A stretch of 55,553 nucleotides of DNA from Lachnospiraceae bacterium (GTDB taxonomy: Bacteria > Bacillota > Clostridia > Lachnospirales > Lachnospiraceae), in contig JAQXLY010000002.1 of assembly GCA_029012365.1 (NCBI GenBank), forward strand, positions 1 through 55,553, in the 5' to 3' direction. Shown piece by piece: positions 52,951 to 55,553 of this stretch. Every line of letters starts with the position of its first letter. Position 1 is the stretch's first letter. The position numbers and the translations under genes are program-made. A model generated the notes under the pieces. That model was not told the DNA's origin and searched no databases. It was given only the letters and a program-made list of their open reading frames with translations.

Positions 52951-53189
52951 CTGGCAAGTACCTCGTAAGCTTCCTTATTTTTTGCAAGTAATCTCTGTGA
53001 CACACTAAGCACATCCGCATCCGACGCAAGCATCTCCTGCTCTGCTTTTCCGAAATCGATAACGAGATATCTCGGAACATTATTCTTTAAAATAACCGCA
53101 GAACCCTTTTCGTCCACCATACGGGTCACCTTTGAGAAATTCTGATTTGCCTCCGTAATGGAAACCATCGTATTCGTATCAATCGTCAT
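52947..53189 (-). CDS. phd: Phd/YefM-family antitoxin
   Basis: 80 residues; the N-terminal DNA-binding half has the family pattern VSITEANQNFSKV and GSAVILKNNVPRYLVI (about 9-45), and the C-terminal tail wraps the toxin in relatives. GAGGAGG precedes the ATG. It should neutralise Doc and repress the operon. Its promoter lies at 53214. Confidence 0.92.
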   Translation of the reverse strand: MTIDTNTMVSITEANQNFSKVTRMVDEKGSAVILKNNVPRYLVIDFGKAEQEMLASDADVLSVSQRLLAKNKEAYEVLAR

Positions 53190-53213
53190 AGAAACACCTC
53201 CTCGTCTAATTAT

Positions 53214-53242
53214 ATTATATACGAATTCTAGGATGTTTTCAA
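53214..53242 (-). promoter_or_regulatory. Promoter of phd-doc
   Basis: Minus strand TTGAAA (53242-53237), 17-bp spacer, TATAAT (53219-53214), 24 bp before the phd ATG. The AT-rich TATATAATATAATTA around it could hold the Phd operator. Confidence 0.8.
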
Positions 53243-53275
53243 CCTATTTCTTAGAAATGCTATTTATATTATAAG

Positions 53276-53311
53276 CAAAAATCTGCAGGCACATTGCGCA
53301 CCCGCAGATTT
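53276..53311 (-). terminator. Terminator of the DUF2130 gene
   Basis: Minus strand AAATCTGC / GCAGATTT with a GGG-CC inner extension, followed by TTTTGC; 63 bp after the DUF2130 stop. It separates that gene from phd-doc. Confidence 0.82.
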
Positions 53312-53374
53312 CCTGTTCATACATCTTACATCTACTCTAAAACTTTCTCTAGCTTCGCGCGAGAATTGTTTCTC

Positions 53375-54766
53375 TTACTCATCCTGTTTAAGTTCATCAA
53401 ACATAGCTTTCACCGACGGTGCGTTCTTCGTAAGTTTCTTAATACTCAGCTCATCTGCTTTATTATTTGCAAGACGAAGATTATTTTCAGAAGAAAGAAG
53501 TGCCGCTTTTGTCTTTTGAAGATGGTCTATCGTCTTGTCAATCTCATCTATCGCCGTTGCAAATTTCTCACTTGCCAAACGATAGTTACGCGCGAATCCC
53601 TCTTTAAAGGCATTCATATTTTCTTCGAAATGAATAATATCCACTTGCTGATTTTTTACTATTTGCAGTTCTTGTCGATACTGCAAAGAATTTAGTGCTG
53701 CATTCCGTAACAAAGTAATCATTGGAATAAAGAACTGTGGACGAATCACATACATCTTCGGATATCTATAGGAAACATCTACAATACCATTGTTGTATAA
53801 TTCATTGTCAATTTCAAGCAATGAAACAAGAATTGCGTACTCACACCCCTTTTCATTACGGTCCTTGTCCAGCTCTTTAAAAAAGTCCTCGTTTTTATGT
53901 TTTGTAGCAGTAGTATCGGCTTCGTTCTTCATCTCAAACATAATAGAAATAAACTCCGTACCGTCCTCCCCACGCTCTCTATAAATAAAATCTCCTTTAC
54001 TTCCGCTTCTCGCATCGTTATCTTTCTCAAAATAAGCATTCGGAAACGCTGTCATACGTATAGAATTGAACTGAGTAAGGCAATGTTGCTCCAGACTCTC
54101 ACCAATCATTTTGGTCGATTGACGTGCCTTAAAGTCCTTGTAGTACTCTATTTGCTCATCCTTAAGCTTAAGTTTGTCTTCATATTGTTCTTTCAACAAC
54201 TGCTCACTCAAGCGATTTTCAGCTTCCTTGTTTTTTAGCTCTCCTTTAAGATTCGCAATCTCCATAATTTTATTGTTTAACTCTGCAGTCTTTTCTTCTA
54301 CCGCCTGGGCAACGGCAAGTTTCTTTTCCGTCTCGCTACCCTCTAATTTAGTTTGCAACTCTGCTATTTTTTTGTCTCTGGTTGATATCTCCGCTTCCTT
54401 CTGCATGAGATTTTCTGAATGCACCTTTGCGTCTTTAGAATACTCTTCATTCCTCTTCTCCAGTGCTTCAGACACAGCAAGACTTTTCATTGTTTCACTG
54501 GCATCTAATTTAGCCTGCAATTCTGCAATCCTACGTTCCTTTTCTGCGATTTCCGCCTCTTTTTTCGTAATATTTGCTGTGTATTCTTTTTCCTCTTCCA
54601 AACGAATTAACTGAAGTTCTTGTTCGCGCTTAGCCTCCAGTTCTTGTTCACGCCGCTCCAGTTCTTTTGTGAACTCCTTATCACGTACCTGGTTTGCAAT
54701 TTGGTTGTAATCCTTTTCATCAACCAGAAAAACTTCCCCACACTTAGGACATTTAATTTCTTGCAT
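53375..54766 (-). CDS. DUF2130 family protein (zinc-finger-like start, coiled coil, restriction-endonuclease-like domain)
   Basis: 463 residues from the ATG at 54766, with AAAGGAGGTATATC upstream (an ATG at 54802 has none). It opens with CPKCGEVF, then has a coiled coil (about 25-225) that contains an internal duplication (EAEIAEKERRIAELQAKL and EAEISTRDKKIAELQTKL, about 50 residues apart), and the DUF2130 core (about 230-400) with GSKGDFIY and the strand FEMKNE, a D...ExK arrangement like PD-(D/E)XK nucleases. Relatives are uncharacterised; a DNA-directed or defence-type role is suspected only from the fold. It is transcribed with the small gene at 54814-55146 (47-bp gap). Confidence 0.88.
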   Translation of the reverse strand: MQEIKCPKCGEVFLVDEKDYNQIANQVRDKEFTKELERREQELEAKREQELQLIRLEEEKEYTANITKKEAEIAEKERRIAELQAKLDASETMKSLAVSEALEKRNEEYSKDAKVHSENLMQKEAEISTRDKKIAELQTKLEGSETEKKLAVAQAVEEKTAELNNKIMEIANLKGELKNKEAENRLSEQLLKEQYEDKLKLKDEQIEYYKDFKARQSTKMIGESLEQHCLTQFNSIRMTAFPNAYFEKDNDARSGSKGDFIYRERGEDGTEFISIMFEMKNEADTTATKHKNEDFFKELDKDRNEKGCEYAILVSLLEIDNELYNNGIVDVSYRYPKMYVIRPQFFIPMITLLRNAALNSLQYRQELQIVKNQQVDIIHFEENMNAFKEGFARNYRLASEKFATAIDEIDKTIDHLQKTKAALLSSENNLRLANNKADELSIKKLTKNAPSVKAMFDELKQDE

Positions 54767-54813
54767 GATATACCTCCTTTGTAAACAAACACATCTCTTC
54801 ATATGCTAAGCAA

Positions 54814-55146
54814 TCAAACTCTGCTTAACTTCTCTTTTATGTATCTAACCAATTCCATATCCGTAAAATTTCTTTTAATTACACCTCTTCCACTAGTTGT
54901 TCTATAATGTTTCTTAGCTTCTTCATACTCTTTTTCGTTCAATAACTCCCGCTTAAAATATAAATCAAAAACTCCGTCCTCTTTTGTTTCCCACACTTCT
55001 AAAATTACATTTCCACGACGATTTGACACATTATCCTTATGAATAAAATATACTGCCCTTCTTTGTTCTTCTCCCTTAATATTGATATTGGTCATATAAA
55101 TCTCTTTAAGCTCCTTCTGCAAAACACTTATTCTATTTACCAACAT
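54814..55146 (-). CDS. Uncharacterised small protein upstream of DUF2130
   Basis: 110 residues from the ATG at 55146 (GGAGAG nine bases upstream); an ATG at 55176 has a weaker context. The sequence is soluble, charged, with a central beta pattern (RAVYFIHKDNVSNRRGNVILEVWE) and a basic helical end (MELVRYIKEKL). No family was recognised. Its position suggests a partner of the DUF2130 protein. The composition is AT-rich like the rest of the 51-55 kb patch. Confidence 0.7.
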   Translation of the reverse strand: MLVNRISVLQKELKEIYMTNINIKGEEQRRAVYFIHKDNVSNRRGNVILEVWETKEDGVFDLYFKRELLNEKEYEEAKKHYRTTSGRGVIKRNFTDMELVRYIKEKLSRV

Positions 55147-55288
55147 ATAATTTGCCTCTCCTTTATGCTCTTTCATTCCTTATACTTACTATCTTCTATT
55201 CCTTATATTGCTCTTCAATATAAATTTCTCAACAAACTTCATGTGTACACTTTTATTATATCACACAAACATAACTTCTAACAAGCAA

Positions 55289-55411
55289 AAATCCTCGGAG
55301 AGTCAGTCTCCGCTTCGCTCCGGTCGGCCCAGAACCAACGTCCACTGGACGTCGTGGCCCCTGTCCAAAATCCCGTGTTCTTTCCTCGCTACAAGCTCGA
55401 CGACCCGAAGG
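55289..55411 (-). repeat. GC-rich hairpin block C3, possible third cassette site
   Basis: It starts AAATCCTCGGAGAGTC, which resembles the edge of C2 (AAATCCGTCGGGGAGTC at 52431). A perfect 15-bp palindrome ACGTCCA-C-TGGACGT lies at 55338-55352 inside a longer imperfect inverted repeat with CCA/TGG and GGCC/GGCC outer parts and unpaired bases (55327-55360). The local GC content is far above its AT-rich surroundings. It is not coding in an evident way. Similarity to C1/C2 beyond the edge is weak, so it may be a different element. Confidence 0.45.
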
Positions 55412-55414
55412 ATA

Positions 55415-55553
55415 ATCGGGTAGGGGGTAGATAATTATTTTATCTACCGACCTCCCACACCACCGTACGTACGGTTCCGTATACGGCGGTTCTTTAGTTT
55501 TCACAGACTACCAGGTAATAGTCAAGCATGGATGTATATCCTAGCTTGGCTAT
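55415..55553 (-). mobile_element. Group II intron, 3' end (class IIC-like), continuing outside the window
   Basis: On the minus strand, after the maturase stop come domain V (55490-55459: ACCGCCGTATACG, loop, CGTACGTACGGTGGT) and domain VI (55448-55426: GGTAGATAA / TTATCTACC), and the probable 3' end ...CTACCCGAT near 55415. By alignment to the usual AGC-CGU start of domain V, the catalytic triad reads CGC, which is the hallmark of class IIC introns. Class IIC introns insert beside terminator hairpins or integron attC sites (established). The exact exon junction is inferred from the terminal AT and the end of domain VI. Confidence 0.7.
55494..55553 (-). CDS. ltrA: Group II intron reverse transcriptase/maturase, last 19 residues (partial)
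   Basis: The minus strand enters from outside the window with AKLGYTSMLDYYLVVCEN followed by a stop at 55494-55496. G-Y-x-S-x-L-D-Y-Y is typical of the C-terminal end of intron-encoded maturases, and domain V begins four bases after the stop, the usual layout. Only the end is visible, so intactness cannot be judged. Confidence 0.65.
   Translation of the reverse strand: MAKLGYTSMLDYYLVVCEN

Noticed and set aside
55256..55504. Minus-strand frame of 82 codons at the right edge.
   Set aside because: It runs through intron domains V and VI and block C3; these are structured RNA/DNA, not a protein gene.
1..55553. CRISPR array, tRNA or rRNA genes.
   Set aside because: No regularly spaced repeats and no cloverleaf or rRNA-like sequence were noticed; the C1/C2 repeats are 1.6 kb apart and not CRISPR-like.

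Overview
The window looks like a chromosomal segment of a Lachnospiraceae-type clostridium (Bacillota). Gene content supports this: RqcH, a SpoVB-type flippase, the ruvA-ruvB-zapA-U32-SEDS block, a YvyF-like zinc-ribbon protein, Rpn-type PD-(D/E)XK nuclease/transposase proteins, DUF2812 and DUF2130. Shine-Dalgarno sequences are strong (GGAGG) and most gene groups start at a recognisable TTGACA/TATAAT promoter. No rRNA, tRNA or CRISPR array was seen. Identifications rest on reading motifs by eye; no database was searched.

Left edge (1-4.8 kb) is an accessory patch. Two Rpn-type nuclease genes flank the wreck of a surface-sugar locus: the tail of a DegT-type aminotransferase, the C-terminal third of a TPP-dependent enzyme, and an intact HAD phosphatase-YhcH fusion. 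A solitary tyrosine recombinase and a promoter-hairpin-terminator unit that may be a small RNA or attenuator leader follow.

The middle (4.9-50.7 kb) is mostly core genome: a Na+/Ca2+ exchanger; a response regulator-ABC transporter-histidine kinase operon; rqcH; a PHP phosphatase; a DUF3990/XRE toxin-antitoxin candidate with a paired operator; a methyltransferase; nifS-mnmA; a flippase; an MCP plus diguanylate cyclase pair; a Nudix hydrolase; the yvyF-like-ruvA-ruvB-zapA-U32-SEDS operon, whose last gene is a RodA/FtsW protein fused to an apparently dead transpeptidase; lgt, pepT, and a GNAT-aldo/keto reductase fusion; amino-acid biosynthesis (serC-serA, ilvD-ilvB); a heterodimeric ABC exporter; and an intracellular GH26-like glycosidase with a U32-like partner.

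Right edge (50.8-55.55 kb) is a second accessory patch and the most unusual part. Two directly repeated, about 100-bp non-coding blocks (50825 and 52440) each lie just downstream of the last gene of a small minus-strand gene set: AraC/GyrI regulator + GNAT, and phd-doc preceded by DUF2130 and a small unknown gene. A third, GC-rich hairpin block (55289) abuts the 3' end of a group II intron with a CGC domain V triad, a feature of class IIC, which runs off the window. The layout (repeat after each gene set, toxin-antitoxin and GNAT cargo, one orientation, adjacent IIC-like intron) resembles an integron-type cassette array, but no integron integrase is visible and this remains an inference.
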